A model generated the notes under the pieces. The model did no database searches. It was not told the DNA's origin and saw only the letters and a program-made list of their open reading frames with translations. From positions 60,866 to 124,865 of the forward strand of contig NZ_SNXS01000011.1 in assembly GCF_004362525.1 (NCBI RefSeq): a DNA stretch of 64,000 nucleotides. Reading direction: 5' to 3'. Made by a program: the position numbers and the translations under genes. How positions within the stretch are numbered: the stretch's first letter is position 1; every line of letters begins with the position of its first letter. Of this stretch, positions 9,381 through 16,998 are shown one piece after another. Source of the stretch: Roseateles toxinivorans. Its GTDB lineage: Bacteria; Pseudomonadota; Gammaproteobacteria; Burkholderiales; Burkholderiaceae_C.

Positions 9381-9381
9381 G

Positions 9382-9480
9382 TCATGTCTCCCGGTCAAGA
9401 AAACGAAGGGCGGTTCCCGAGTCTTCTGCTCCCCCTCGGGGGGGCGGACGTCGCGAAGCGGCGGCCTTGGGGGCGTTCAT
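9382..9480 (-). CDS. Possible 32-codon coupling ORF between coxS and coxL
   Basis: The ATG overlaps the coxS stop as ATGA (9480-9477), and the TGA stop at 9384-9382 is one base before the coxL ATG (TGACATG). The ORF therefore fills the coxS-coxL gap exactly. The product would be arginine- and proline-rich ([17 protein letters not shown]...), with no recognisable domain. Its first four residues MNAP repeat the first four of CoxL, and its 5' half coincides with the intergenic hairpin element at 9421-9476. It may be a translational coupler or an accident of that element. No evidence shows a functional peptide. Confidence 0.3.
   Translation of the reverse strand: MNAPKAAASRRPPPRGGAEDSGTALRFLDRET
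9421..9476. repeat. C-rich/G-rich intergenic hairpin element
   Basis: Read on the coding strand, this begins CGCCCCCAAGGCCGCCGC and continues to a CCCCC/GGGGG hairpin (stem 9431-9435 with 9438-9442, two-base loop). Elements of this look (CCCCCAAG...CGCTTCGCG...CCCCCGAGGGGG) are familiar between genes of Burkholderiales; that statement is from general knowledge, not from a search. It sits inside the cox operon between coxS and coxL. Confidence 0.55.
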
Positions 9481-9950
9481 ACCCCCATCGCCTGGGCGCC
9501 CTGCTGAATGGCCTTGACGATGTTCTGGTAGCCGGTACAGCGGCAGAAATTGCCCTCCAGCTGCTCGCGGATCTCGGCCGCGCTGCCGTGCGGGGCGTGC
9601 TGCACCAAGTCGATGGCGCTCATCACCATGCCGGGGGTGCAGAAGCCGCATTGCAGGCCGTGGCACTCCTTGAAGGCGGCCTGCATCGGGTGCAGCGTGC
9701 CGTCGGCCTTGGCCAGGCCTTCGATGGTCGTGACCTCGGTGCCCGAGGCCTGCACGGCCAGCACATTGCAGGCCTTCACCGCCCGGCCATTGACATGCAC
9801 CGTGCAGGCGCCGCATTGGCCGGTGTCGCAACCGACATGGGTGCCGGTGAGTCGCAGGTCCTCGCGCAGGAACTGCACCAGCAGGGCATCGGGCGCGACC
9901 TCGCGCGAAACCGCCTTGCCATTGACCGTGAGGGTGATAGCCGTGCTCAT
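9477..9950 (-). CDS. coxS: CoxS-like [2Fe-2S] small subunit of molybdenum hydroxylase
   Basis: A 157-residue electron-transfer subunit with two [2Fe-2S] clusters. The plant-ferredoxin-type cluster uses C41, C46, C49 (CDTGQCGAC) and C61. The second cluster uses C101, C104 (CGFC), C136 and C138 (CRC). All eight ligands are present, so the subunit looks functional. It is the first gene of the operon, with AGGAGA 5 bases before the ATG and a 275-base divergent region shared with the XdhC/CoxI gene. Confidence 0.95.
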   Translation of the reverse strand: MSTAITLTVNGKAVSREVAPDALLVQFLREDLRLTGTHVGCDTGQCGACTVHVNGRAVKACNVLAVQASGTEVTTIEGLAKADGTLHPMQAAFKECHGLQCGFCTPGMVMSAIDLVQHAPHGSAAEIREQLEGNFCRCTGYQNIVKAIQQGAQAMGV

Positions 9951-10045
9951 ACTGTCTCCTGGTTTTAATCGCTGGGCCTGTCAGCGCTAGGCCGGGCGTG
10001 ATGCGGATACAACTGGAACAACAAAGTAATCAATACAGCGCAAAC

Positions 10046-10064
10046 CGGGCGCACAAGGCGCCCG
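10046..10064. promoter_or_regulatory. Inverted repeat upstream of coxS
   Basis: CGGGCGC at 10046-10052 and GCGCCCG at 10058-10064 form a perfect 7-bp inverted repeat around ACAAG. It lies about 100 bases upstream of coxS in the divergent region. It could be an operator or a hairpin in the coxS leader. No sigma-70 promoter is convincing in the 275-base region. Confidence 0.3.
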
Positions 10065-10225
10065 TTCACGGTCACTACTTTTACGCCCGGATGCTGCGCG
10101 CGGCAAGCCCCCATCAACCCTGATCGGGCTGTCACACTAGGGACATTCTTCGCATTGCGCACAAGCTTGCGTGTTTGCGCTTAGTCTGCAAAATTGACCG
10201 TCAGAACCCGCGAAACTTCAGAGCC

Positions 10226-11224
10226 ATGGACAACGTCGATCTACAGGTGCTGCGCCAGGTGGCGCAGTGGCAGGAACAGCAACAGCCGGTCGTGCTGGGC
10301 ACCATCACCCGCACCTGGGGCTCGGCGCCACGGCCGGTGGGCTCGGTGGTGGCCGTCCGTGGTGACGGTCAGATCGCCGGCTCCGTGTCGGGCGGCTGCA
10401 TCGAGGACGATCTGATCGCCCGGGTGCGCCAGGGCGCGCTGGCGCTGAAGCACCCCGAACTGGTGCGCTACGGCGTCGGTGCCGAGGAGGCGACCCGCTT
10501 CGGCCTGCCCTGCGGCGGCACCCTGGAGCTGGTGCTGGAACCCATACACGCCGGCTCCCACATCGAGGACCTGCTCGCCCGGCTGGCCAGCGGCGCGCGC
10601 GTGCAGCGGGTGCTGAACCTGGCCACCGGCGAGGTCACGCTGCTGGAGCCGCAGGCCGCCGCCGAGCTGCTGGTCCTGAGCGAGCGCACGCTGATCACCA
10701 CCCACGGCCCGGACTGGCGGCTCTTGATCATCGGCGCCGGCCAGCTGACCCACTATCTGGCCACGATGGCGCTGGCTCTGGACTACCAGGTGCTGATCTG
10801 CGATCCGCGCGAGGAATATGCCCAGGGCTGGAATGTGGCCGGCGCCCGCCTGCTGCGCGGCATGCCCGACGATGTGGTGACCGAGCTCAGGCCCGACGCT
10901 CACACCGCCATCATCGCGTTGACCCATGACCCCAAGCTGGATGACCTGGCCCTGATGGAAGCGCTGAAGAGCCCGGCCTTCTATGTGGGCGCGATCGGCT
11001 CGCGGGTCAACCAGGGCAAGCGCAAGGCGCGGCTGGCCGAACACTTCGGCATGAGCGAGGCCGAGCTGGCCCGCCTGCACGGGCCTGTGGGCCTGAGGAT
11101 CGGCGCGCGCACGCCGCCGGAGATTGCGGTGTCCATCCTCGCGCAGCTGACGGCCGAGCGCTACGGCGTGACGGTGGGCGCCAGCGACGCCGCGAGCACG
11201 GCCGAGGCGGGTTGCAAGCTCTGA
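10226..11224 (+). CDS. XdhC/CoxI-family molybdenum hydroxylase maturation factor
   Basis: A 332-residue XdhC/CoxI-type protein. The N-terminal XdhC_CoxI domain has GTITRTWGSAPRPVGS and the SGGCIEDD motif near residues 62-69, plus a glycine-rich PCGGTLELVLEP. The C-terminal Rossmann domain begins LLIIGAGQLTHYLATMALAL and includes IALTHDPKLDDLAL and YVGAIGSR. XdhC proteins bind molybdenum cofactor, promote its sulfuration and hand it to the apoenzyme, so this gene probably serves the divergent coxSLM. The ATG at 10226 is chosen because the family starts close to this point; in-frame upstream codons give an unconserved extension. Its TGA abuts the convergent GNAT stop as TGATCA. Confidence 0.9.
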   Translation: MDNVDLQVLRQVAQWQEQQQPVVLGTITRTWGSAPRPVGSVVAVRGDGQIAGSVSGGCIEDDLIARVRQGALALKHPELVRYGVGAEEATRFGLPCGGTLELVLEPIHAGSHIEDLLARLASGARVQRVLNLATGEVTLLEPQAAAELLVLSERTLITTHGPDWRLLIIGAGQLTHYLATMALALDYQVLICDPREEYAQGWNVAGARLLRGMPDDVVTELRPDAHTAIIALTHDPKLDDLALMEALKSPAFYVGAIGSRVNQGKRKARLAEHFGMSEAELARLHGPVGLRIGARTPPEIAVSILAQLTAERYGVTVGASDAASTAEAGCKL

Positions 11225-11737
11225 TCAGGCGGGCTCGGAGACGAATAGCCGGCTGATCCCACCCGACTTGGGCAAGTCCACCAGACCCTGCTCTTGCATG
11301 CCCAGTTGCTCCAGCAGACGTACCGATGGCCGATTCTCCGGAGCGGTGATGGCCAGCACGCGCCGCAGGCCCAGCGCGCCATGGGCATGGGCCAGCACGG
11401 CCCGTGCCGCCTCCAGCGCATAACCCTGGCCCCAGTGGGCTTGCAGGAAGGCATAGCCGATGTCCACGTCGCTCAGGCCCTCGCGGCTGATCAGGCCGCA
11501 GATGCCCAGTCGCTCGCCGCTGCCACGCAGCGCCACCAGATACATGCCGAAGCCGCTGCGCTCGTAGCTGAGCGGGCCGCTGCGTTCGGTATAGGCCTCG
11601 GCCTGGGCGAGGTCACGGACCTCGCGGTCGCCGATGTTGCGGATGAAGGCCGGCTCGTTGACCAGCTGCAGCATGAAGGCCGCATCGCTGCGGTCCAGCA
11701 GGCGCACCGTCAGGCGCTCGGTTTGGGTCACGATCAT
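11225..11737 (-). CDS. GNAT-family N-acetyltransferase (RimJ/RimL type)
   Basis: About 170 residues, matching Acetyltransf_3 proteins such as RimJ/RimL. It starts TERLTVRLLDRSDAAFMLQL, has GICGLISREGLSDVDIGYAF in the middle, and carries the acetyl-CoA loop region HWGQGYALEAARAVLAHA. Such enzymes acetylate protein N-termini, antibiotics or small amines; the substrate here is unknown. An alternative GTG start at 11758 would overlap the acylase stop as GTGA and add seven residues; the ATG at 11737 fits the family N-terminus. Both reflect tight coupling to the upstream acylase gene. Confidence 0.88.
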   Translation of the reverse strand: MIVTQTERLTVRLLDRSDAAFMLQLVNEPAFIRNIGDREVRDLAQAEAYTERSGPLSYERSGFGMYLVALRGSGERLGICGLISREGLSDVDIGYAFLQAHWGQGYALEAARAVLAHAHGALGLRRVLAITAPENRPSVRLLEQLGMQEQGLVDLPKSGGISRLFVSEPA

Positions 11738-11754
11738 GGTGGCGGGAACCCCCT

Positions 11755-14175
11755 TCACTTAGGCCTCAGGGTCAACGTGCTTTTCACATGGGTGGCCACA
11801 TCGCGCTCGCCGAGGTGCTGGGCCCGGTAGCCGCCTTGGGCAAATTTCGCGGCCTGGTCAGCATAGTGGCGGTCCGGCCAGACGCCGCTCTGGCCGACCG
11901 GGTTGATGCCCAGCGCCTGACCGGCGTCGGCAAAGTCGATCAACCGCCGGGTCGAAGGCCCGGTCGTCACCGCCCAGGGTGCCGGGCCCAGGGCCATGGC
12001 CTGGTAGTTGGGCGTCTCGCGGCCACCGGGCATGGCGAAGGGGCCGACGTCGAACAGCTTGTCCAGCGGCGGCTGCTGGCCCAGCGGGTGCTTGTGCGTC
12101 AAGGTGTGGGCCCTGCCCCAGGTCCAGCTCGCGCTGTCCGCGCCCAGGGTCTTGCGCAGATGGGCCAGCGTGGCGGCCCAGGCGGCCTTGACGATGTCCT
12201 CGCGGGTCTCCACCACCGGTGTGCCGCGTCTATCCCACCAGGGCGAGGCGGCATCGGCCATCAACCGCGGCAGTCCATGGTCCAGCGCACGGGTGCGGCG
12301 CAGATTGTTGAACGCCGCCTCGCCCAGCTCATCGCTCATCGCCTCGCGGGCCAGCTCGAACAGCAGCTGGGTGAACAGGGTCGGCACCACCGCCTCCTTG
12401 TCATAGGCGCCCTTCCAGCCGACCAATTGCTCCAGCAGGGCTTGCTCGGCGGGCTCGGTCACTGCGGCACGCAGCGCCGGCAACAGCGGCGCCAGGGTGC
12501 GCGGGCCGTAGGCGATCTGCACATCCAGCTGAAGGGCCTTGCTGTTCTCCATCGTCCAGGGCGTCGAAGGGCTGCGCAGCAGCTCGTCCAGGCGCTGGGC
12601 GCGGTCCCAGAGGTTGTAGTAGCCGGGGATGGGCGTCGTTGCGGCCGGTTGGTGGTTGGCCGAGAGGATGTAGCCCCGCGCCGGGTTCTCCTCCTGCGGG
12701 TTGCCGCTGAAGGGTTGAAAGCCCAACTTGTCGGCCGCGCCAGTGCTGCCGTCCAGCATGAAAGCGGGGTTCACGCCCTCGGGGCGGATAGCCAGGCTGG
12801 CCGCCGCCCACCAGGCGATATCACCGCTGGCATTGGCCCAGACCACGTTCAGGCCCGGGGCGTGGATCTTGCTCACCGCCGTGCGCGCCTGGTCCAGCGT
12901 GGCGGCGCGGTTCAGCTCGTAAAAGGCCTCCAGCAGCGGGTTCTCGGTTTCCAGAAAGGCCCACCACATCGCGATCGGTGCCTTGCCGGCGCTGGCATCC
13001 AGCGCATCGTTGATGATGGGGCCATGCCTGGAGCGGCGCAGCTGCAGCTTGATCGGCTCGGCGCCCTTGACCTTGAGCGTCTCCTCGCGGGTTTCGAGGT
13101 CCAGCCACTGGCCGTGGTACATGACCTGCTGCGCATTCTCCGGGTTGGTCTTCTCGACAATCAGGTCCAGATCGTCGTTCTGGAACATTGTCAGGCTCCA
13201 GCCGAACTGCGTGTTGTGGCCCAGCGCCGCCATCGCGTTCAGGGCCTGAAAGTGGCCGTAGAGCTCGAAGCCCGGAGCCTTCAGATGGGCCTCGTACCAG
13301 ACCGCCGGCGCAGAGAAGCCGATGTGCGGATCACCGGCCAGCAGCGGCTTGCCGCTGGCCGTGCGTGCACCCGCCACCACCCAGGCATTGCTGCCCTCGT
13401 AGGCCGGCAGGCCGGCAGCCTCAAGCGCCTCGGCGCTGAGCCGGGCCAGCCGGGTCAGGTCTTGCCAATCGCCGGCCTGCAGCCTGGCGGTCTGCTGCTC
13501 GTTCTGCAGGCCCTTGCGGATGGCGCCATCGGGCTTCCACTCCAGATCGAACATCTTCAGGTGGTCGGGGCCCAGTTGGTCGCGCACCTGGGTCAGCACC
13601 GGCTCGGTGCGGAAGGCGGCGGCAAAGCTGTAGGCCATGTAGCCGGCGGCGCTGATGCTGTCGGCCAACGTGAAAGGCCGTTTCGGAATGCCCAGCAGCT
13701 GGAACTCCAGCGGCGCCGGCCGGCTGTCCTGGTACTGGTTGATGCCGTCCAGATAGGCCTGCATCGCCTGTATGGCCGGGCTGCCGGATTTGTCCTTGAT
13801 CCAGCGTGCGGCATAGGCGTCGGCATGCACGCGGATGCCCAGGGTGCGAAACAGGCGATCGGTCGCCACCAGCTTGGGCCCCAGCACCTCGGCCAGCTCG
13901 CCGCGGGCCAGGCGGCGCAGCATCTCCATCTGGAACAAGCGGTCCTGGGCATGGACATAGCCCAGCGCGCGGTACAGGTCGGGCTCGTTGCCGGCCTCGA
14001 TATGCGGCACGCCGAGCTCGTCATAGCGCACCGTCACCGGCGCCGTCAGCCCGGCGATCAAGACCTGGCCCGAGCGCTGCGGCTGCTTGCTGTAGACATA
14101 CCAGGCCAGCCCCGCAATCGCCAACACCAGCAGGGCCAGCAGGAGCTTGGCAAGGTTCTTCAGCAAACGGAACAT
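11755..14175 (-). CDS. Penicillin acylase-family Ntn hydrolase, membrane anchored
   Basis: An 806-residue S45 (penicillin/cephalosporin/AHL acylase) precursor. Residues 1-27 form one hydrophobic anchor or signal (LLLALLVLAIAGLAWYVY). The alpha chain follows, with the HAQDRLFQMEMLRR motif around 75-88. The expected autocatalytic cleavage is before S262 in YEGSNAWVVAG, which becomes the nucleophile of the beta chain; GDPHIG and HGPIINDALDA follow. The family hydrolyses amide bonds of beta-lactams or acyl-homoserine lactones, and quorum quenching is one possibility. AGGAGA lies 8 bases before the ATG at 14175. It is divergent from the GST gene. Confidence 0.93.
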   Translation of the reverse strand: MFRLLKNLAKLLLALLVLAIAGLAWYVYSKQPQRSGQVLIAGLTAPVTVRYDELGVPHIEAGNEPDLYRALGYVHAQDRLFQMEMLRRLARGELAEVLGPKLVATDRLFRTLGIRVHADAYAARWIKDKSGSPAIQAMQAYLDGINQYQDSRPAPLEFQLLGIPKRPFTLADSISAAGYMAYSFAAAFRTEPVLTQVRDQLGPDHLKMFDLEWKPDGAIRKGLQNEQQTARLQAGDWQDLTRLARLSAEALEAAGLPAYEGSNAWVVAGARTASGKPLLAGDPHIGFSAPAVWYEAHLKAPGFELYGHFQALNAMAALGHNTQFGWSLTMFQNDDLDLIVEKTNPENAQQVMYHGQWLDLETREETLKVKGAEPIKLQLRRSRHGPIINDALDASAGKAPIAMWWAFLETENPLLEAFYELNRAATLDQARTAVSKIHAPGLNVVWANASGDIAWWAAASLAIRPEGVNPAFMLDGSTGAADKLGFQPFSGNPQEENPARGYILSANHQPAATTPIPGYYNLWDRAQRLDELLRSPSTPWTMENSKALQLDVQIAYGPRTLAPLLPALRAAVTEPAEQALLEQLVGWKGAYDKEAVVPTLFTQLLFELAREAMSDELGEAAFNNLRRTRALDHGLPRLMADAASPWWDRRGTPVVETREDIVKAAWAATLAHLRKTLGADSASWTWGRAHTLTHKHPLGQQPPLDKLFDVGPFAMPGGRETPNYQAMALGPAPWAVTTGPSTRRLIDFADAGQALGINPVGQSGVWPDRHYADQAAKFAQGGYRAQHLGERDVATHVKSTLTLRPK

Positions 14176-14303
14176 GGATCGGGTCTCCTGGCAATTCTTG
14201 GACTGGGCTTGCAGGCCATTCCAACACAGGCGGCGCGCCCTGACCATTGCTATCGGCGATGATGGAGGATTCGTTTATCAGCAACCCACCCAAGGCAAGC
14301 CCG

Positions 14304-14951
14304 ATGATCCAACTCTTCTACTACCCCAGCAACGCCAGCATGGCGCCCCATGTGCTGCTGCGCGAGATCGGCGCGCCGTTCGAGCTGCGCCTGGTCGACA
14401 AGGACCAGAACGAGCACAAGTCGGCCGATTATCTGAAGCTCAACCCGAACGGGCTGATCCCGGTGCTGGTCGATGGCGATCTGGTGCTGTACGAGTGCGC
14501 CGCGATCTGCCTGCACCTGGCCGATACCCACCCGGAGGCCAAGCTGGCGCCCGCGCTGGGCACGCCGGCCCGCGCGCAGATGTACAAATGGCTGATCTGG
14601 ATGACCAACACCCTGCAGGCCACCCTGCTCGGCTACTTCTATCCGGACCGGGCGGTGAACCCCGGCAACACCGAGGGCGCGGCCCAGGTCAAGGCCCAGG
14701 CTGAGGCCAAGGTTGCCTCGTTGCTGGAACAGCTTGACGCGCAGCTGGCAAGCTCCGGCGGCCCCTGGCTGCTGGGCGCCGACTACTCGCTGACCGACGC
14801 CTACGCGCTGATGCTGTGCCGCTGGACGCGCAATATGGCCCGCCCCGCCCGCAGCTACGCCCACATTGGCCCCTATCTGCAGCGCCTGCTGGAGCGCCCG
14901 GCCGTCAAGGAAATGCTGGCCGTGGAGCAGTTGCCGCAACCCTGGATTTGA
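14304..14951 (+). CDS. Glutathione S-transferase
   Basis: A 215-residue GST. The thioredoxin-like N-terminal domain starts IQLFYYPSNASMAPHVLLRE, so the catalytic position is probably a serine in SNAS. The cis-proline segment is PNGLIPVLVDGDLVLYECAAI, where the ES/EC glutathione contact is E-C. The all-alpha domain includes WLLGADYSLTDAYALMLCRW, with the conserved N-capping and Asp motif. The substrate is unknown. The stop overlaps the next ATG by one base (TGATG), so the following phosphatase is translationally coupled. Confidence 0.93.
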   Translation: MIQLFYYPSNASMAPHVLLREIGAPFELRLVDKDQNEHKSADYLKLNPNGLIPVLVDGDLVLYECAAICLHLADTHPEAKLAPALGTPARAQMYKWLIWMTNTLQATLLGYFYPDRAVNPGNTEGAAQVKAQAEAKVASLLEQLDAQLASSGGPWLLGADYSLTDAYALMLCRWTRNMARPARSYAHIGPYLQRLLERPAVKEMLAVEQLPQPWI

Positions 14952-15583
14952 TGCTCATCATGGAGCTGATACTGATACGCCATGGCGAGACCGACTGGAA
15001 CCGCCGCCAGTGCTTCCAGGGCCAGATCGATGTGCCCTTGAATGCCAACGGGCTGGTCCAGGCGGAGCGCATGGCCCAGCGCCTGGCGCTGGAGCGGGTC
15101 GATGCGATGGTCTGCAGCGACCTGATGCGTACCCGCCAGACGGCCGCCCCGGCCGCCGCAGCGCTGGGCCTCGCGCCCAGCTACAGCGAAGGTTGGCGCG
15201 AACAGGCCTTCGGCCTGCTGGAAGGCCTGACCTTCGATGACATCCGCCAGCGCCACCCCGAGGAGTTCGCCCTTTGGGCGCGCCACGACCCCGACTACGA
15301 GTTGCCCGGCGGCGCCGAGAGCCGGCGGCGCTTTCATGCGCGGGTGAACGAAGCGCTGCAGGCGCTCAGCGCGGCCCATGCCGGCCGCACCCTGGCAGTG
15401 ATCACCCATGGCGGCGTGCTCGACATGGTCTATCGCTCGGCCCTGGGCCTGTCCCTGCACGGGCCGCGCGAATGCGCGATTCCGAATGCCGGGCTGAACC
15501 GGGTGCGGGTCAGCGAGGCCGGGCTGGAGATCGTCAGCTGGGCGGACGATGCGCATGTGGCGGATCTGTTGATGGCGCATTGA
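14951..15583 (+). CDS. Histidine phosphatase (phosphoglycerate mutase-like)
   Basis: A 210-residue histidine phosphatase superfamily protein. The phosphorylated histidine lies in ILIRHGETDWN near residue 11, and the second catalytic histidine is in VITHGGVLDMVYR. SDLMRTRQTA supplies the phosphate-binding arginine. Proteins of this size (GpmB/CobC type) dephosphorylate sugar phosphates, cobalamin precursors or nucleotides; there are no cobalamin genes nearby, so the substrate is open. A second possible start, MELIL at 14960, would remove three residues. Confidence 0.92.
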   Translation: MLIMELILIRHGETDWNRRQCFQGQIDVPLNANGLVQAERMAQRLALERVDAMVCSDLMRTRQTAAPAAAALGLAPSYSEGWREQAFGLLEGLTFDDIRQRHPEEFALWARHDPDYELPGGAESRRRFHARVNEALQALSAAHAGRTLAVITHGGVLDMVYRSALGLSLHGPRECAIPNAGLNRVRVSEAGLEIVSWADDAHVADLLMAH

Positions 15584-15592
15584 GGTGGTGGC

Positions 15593-15669
15593 CCCGGATT
15601 GCATCCGGGCTACCCGTTCGTGTCGGACCCGGATTGCATCCGATCTCCGTAGCCCGGATGCAATCCGGG
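15593..15669. repeat. REP-like palindrome cluster 2
   Basis: One full unit lies at 15593-15613 and an inverted full unit at 15649-15669. A decayed unit (CCCGGATTGCATCCG only) starts at 15628. The cluster fills the gap between two convergent genes, where head-to-head hairpins could serve as a bidirectional terminator. Confidence 0.85.
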
Positions 15670-16980
15670 TCACAAACCCAGGCAGCGATTGAGCTCATCC
15701 ACCTGACGCCGCAAGCGCTGCGAGCCGGGGCTGGCATTCAGCCGCGGCTGCAGCAGGTTCTGCGCCGCGCTGTAGCGCCCGGCCTGCAGCAGGGCGTCGA
15801 TGTAGATCTGCTCGAACAGGTCGCGCTGCGCATGGCTGCCGCCGATCTCGACCAGGCGCGGCAGGGCCTGGCCCAGCTGATCAACGGCCTCCTCGAAGCG
15901 CCCGCGGCCGTGGGCCAGCAGGCCGCGGCCGGCCGGCACGGCCACGCGCAGCCAGGCGCCGCGCTGGGCGGCCGGGGCCAGCGGCGCGAACCGGATCAGG
16001 TTGCGCAGCAGCGCATCGGCCTCGGGCCACCCGGCACGGGCCAGGCCGTAGAGGTAGTGCAGATCCAGAAAGGGCAAGACCTGGTCCCTGACCCGCGGCG
16101 CCAGGAATGGGGCCAGCGCCTGCCAGCGCGCACCGACCACACCACCGGCCAGCTCGACCCGCGCCAGCAGCGAGACGGCGTTGACCTGGTCCTGCGAGTA
16201 GTCCGGCGCGACACCCCAAACCTGCTGGTCGTAGAGCTTCAGCACCGCATCGAGTTCGCCCAGCTCCAGCTGGAACAGGGCCAGATGCCACCAGTTGTGC
16301 GTCTGCATGAAGGAGTTCAGGCCCTGCCAGCCGGGGCTGGCCGCCTGCATGAAGTCGCGCCCCTCGGTCAGCCGCCCCTGGGTCAGCATCACATGGGCCA
16401 GCGCATGCTGGGCCCAGGGCTCGCGCGGCTGCATCGCCAGCGCCCGGCGCGCGCTGGCCTCGGCTTCGGGCATCCAGTGGCATTGCTCATAGCCGAAGGC
16501 CAGCATGCCGTGCAGATAGGACACATCGGCGGCTGCCGCCCGGCACAGCAGGGCCAGGCGCAGCATGCGCGGCGAGTCACCCAGATTGAAGGCCAGCACC
16601 TGGGCCAGCTTCAGCGCCACCAGATCGCGCGGATGCTCGCGCAGCAGCGCTTCCAGCCGCGCCAGCGCCTGATCCACCTCACCCAGAGCCCAGGCCTGCA
16701 CCGCCTGCGCAAAACAGCGCTCCCGCGGTGTGGCCGGCTGCAACGGGTTCAGCGCCCGGTCCAGAAAGGGCTGGGCGTGGGTCGGCGCCTGCGGTGTCTC
16801 GGCAAACAGATGCAGGGCCGCGGCATAGGCCTGCACCAGCACACCGGGCTCTTGAGCGGCAATGTCCAGCACCTTCAGCACGCGCAGCTGGCAGGCGGCA
16901 AAGCCTTCGACGAAATCGTTCAGCGCGGCCAGGCTGGCGGCGTCGGCCAGCGTGACCGGATTGCCAAAGCAGTCCTGCAT
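15670..16980 (-). CDS. TTC38-like tetratricopeptide repeat protein
   Basis: A 436-residue soluble helical-repeat protein resembling the TTC38 family. Helical pairs run through most of its length, for example CFAQAVQAWALGEVDQALARLEALL at about 90-114. A family-typical stretch is GLNSFMQTHNWWHLALFQLELGE, followed by LKLYDQQVWG. No signal peptide or membrane segment is visible. The molecular role of this family is not known. It starts 18 bases after the amidase stop and is the last gene of the GntR-transporter-amidase unit, suggesting a role in the same catabolic process. That link rests on position only. Confidence 0.8.
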   Translation of the reverse strand: MQDCFGNPVTLADAASLAALNDFVEGFAACQLRVLKVLDIAAQEPGVLVQAYAAALHLFAETPQAPTHAQPFLDRALNPLQPATPRERCFAQAVQAWALGEVDQALARLEALLREHPRDLVALKLAQVLAFNLGDSPRMLRLALLCRAAAADVSYLHGMLAFGYEQCHWMPEAEASARRALAMQPREPWAQHALAHVMLTQGRLTEGRDFMQAASPGWQGLNSFMQTHNWWHLALFQLELGELDAVLKLYDQQVWGVAPDYSQDQVNAVSLLARVELAGGVVGARWQALAPFLAPRVRDQVLPFLDLHYLYGLARAGWPEADALLRNLIRFAPLAPAAQRGAWLRVAVPAGRGLLAHGRGRFEEAVDQLGQALPRLVEIGGSHAQRDLFEQIYIDALLQAGRYSAAQNLLQPRLNASPGSQRLRRQVDELNRCLGL

Positions 16981-16998
16981 GGCGGAAGCCGGCCGGGG

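Noticed and set aside
6294..9968. A plus-strand open frame of more than 1200 codons across the cox operon
   Set aside because: It runs antisense to coxM, coxL and coxS, all of which have full domain matches. Its translation is low-complexity and rich in Arg, Gly, His and Gln, as expected for a shadow frame in very GC-rich DNA.
11788..14262. A plus-strand open frame of 824 codons opposite the penicillin acylase
   Set aside because: It is antisense to a well-matched S45 enzyme and has no recognisable domain or ribosome site.
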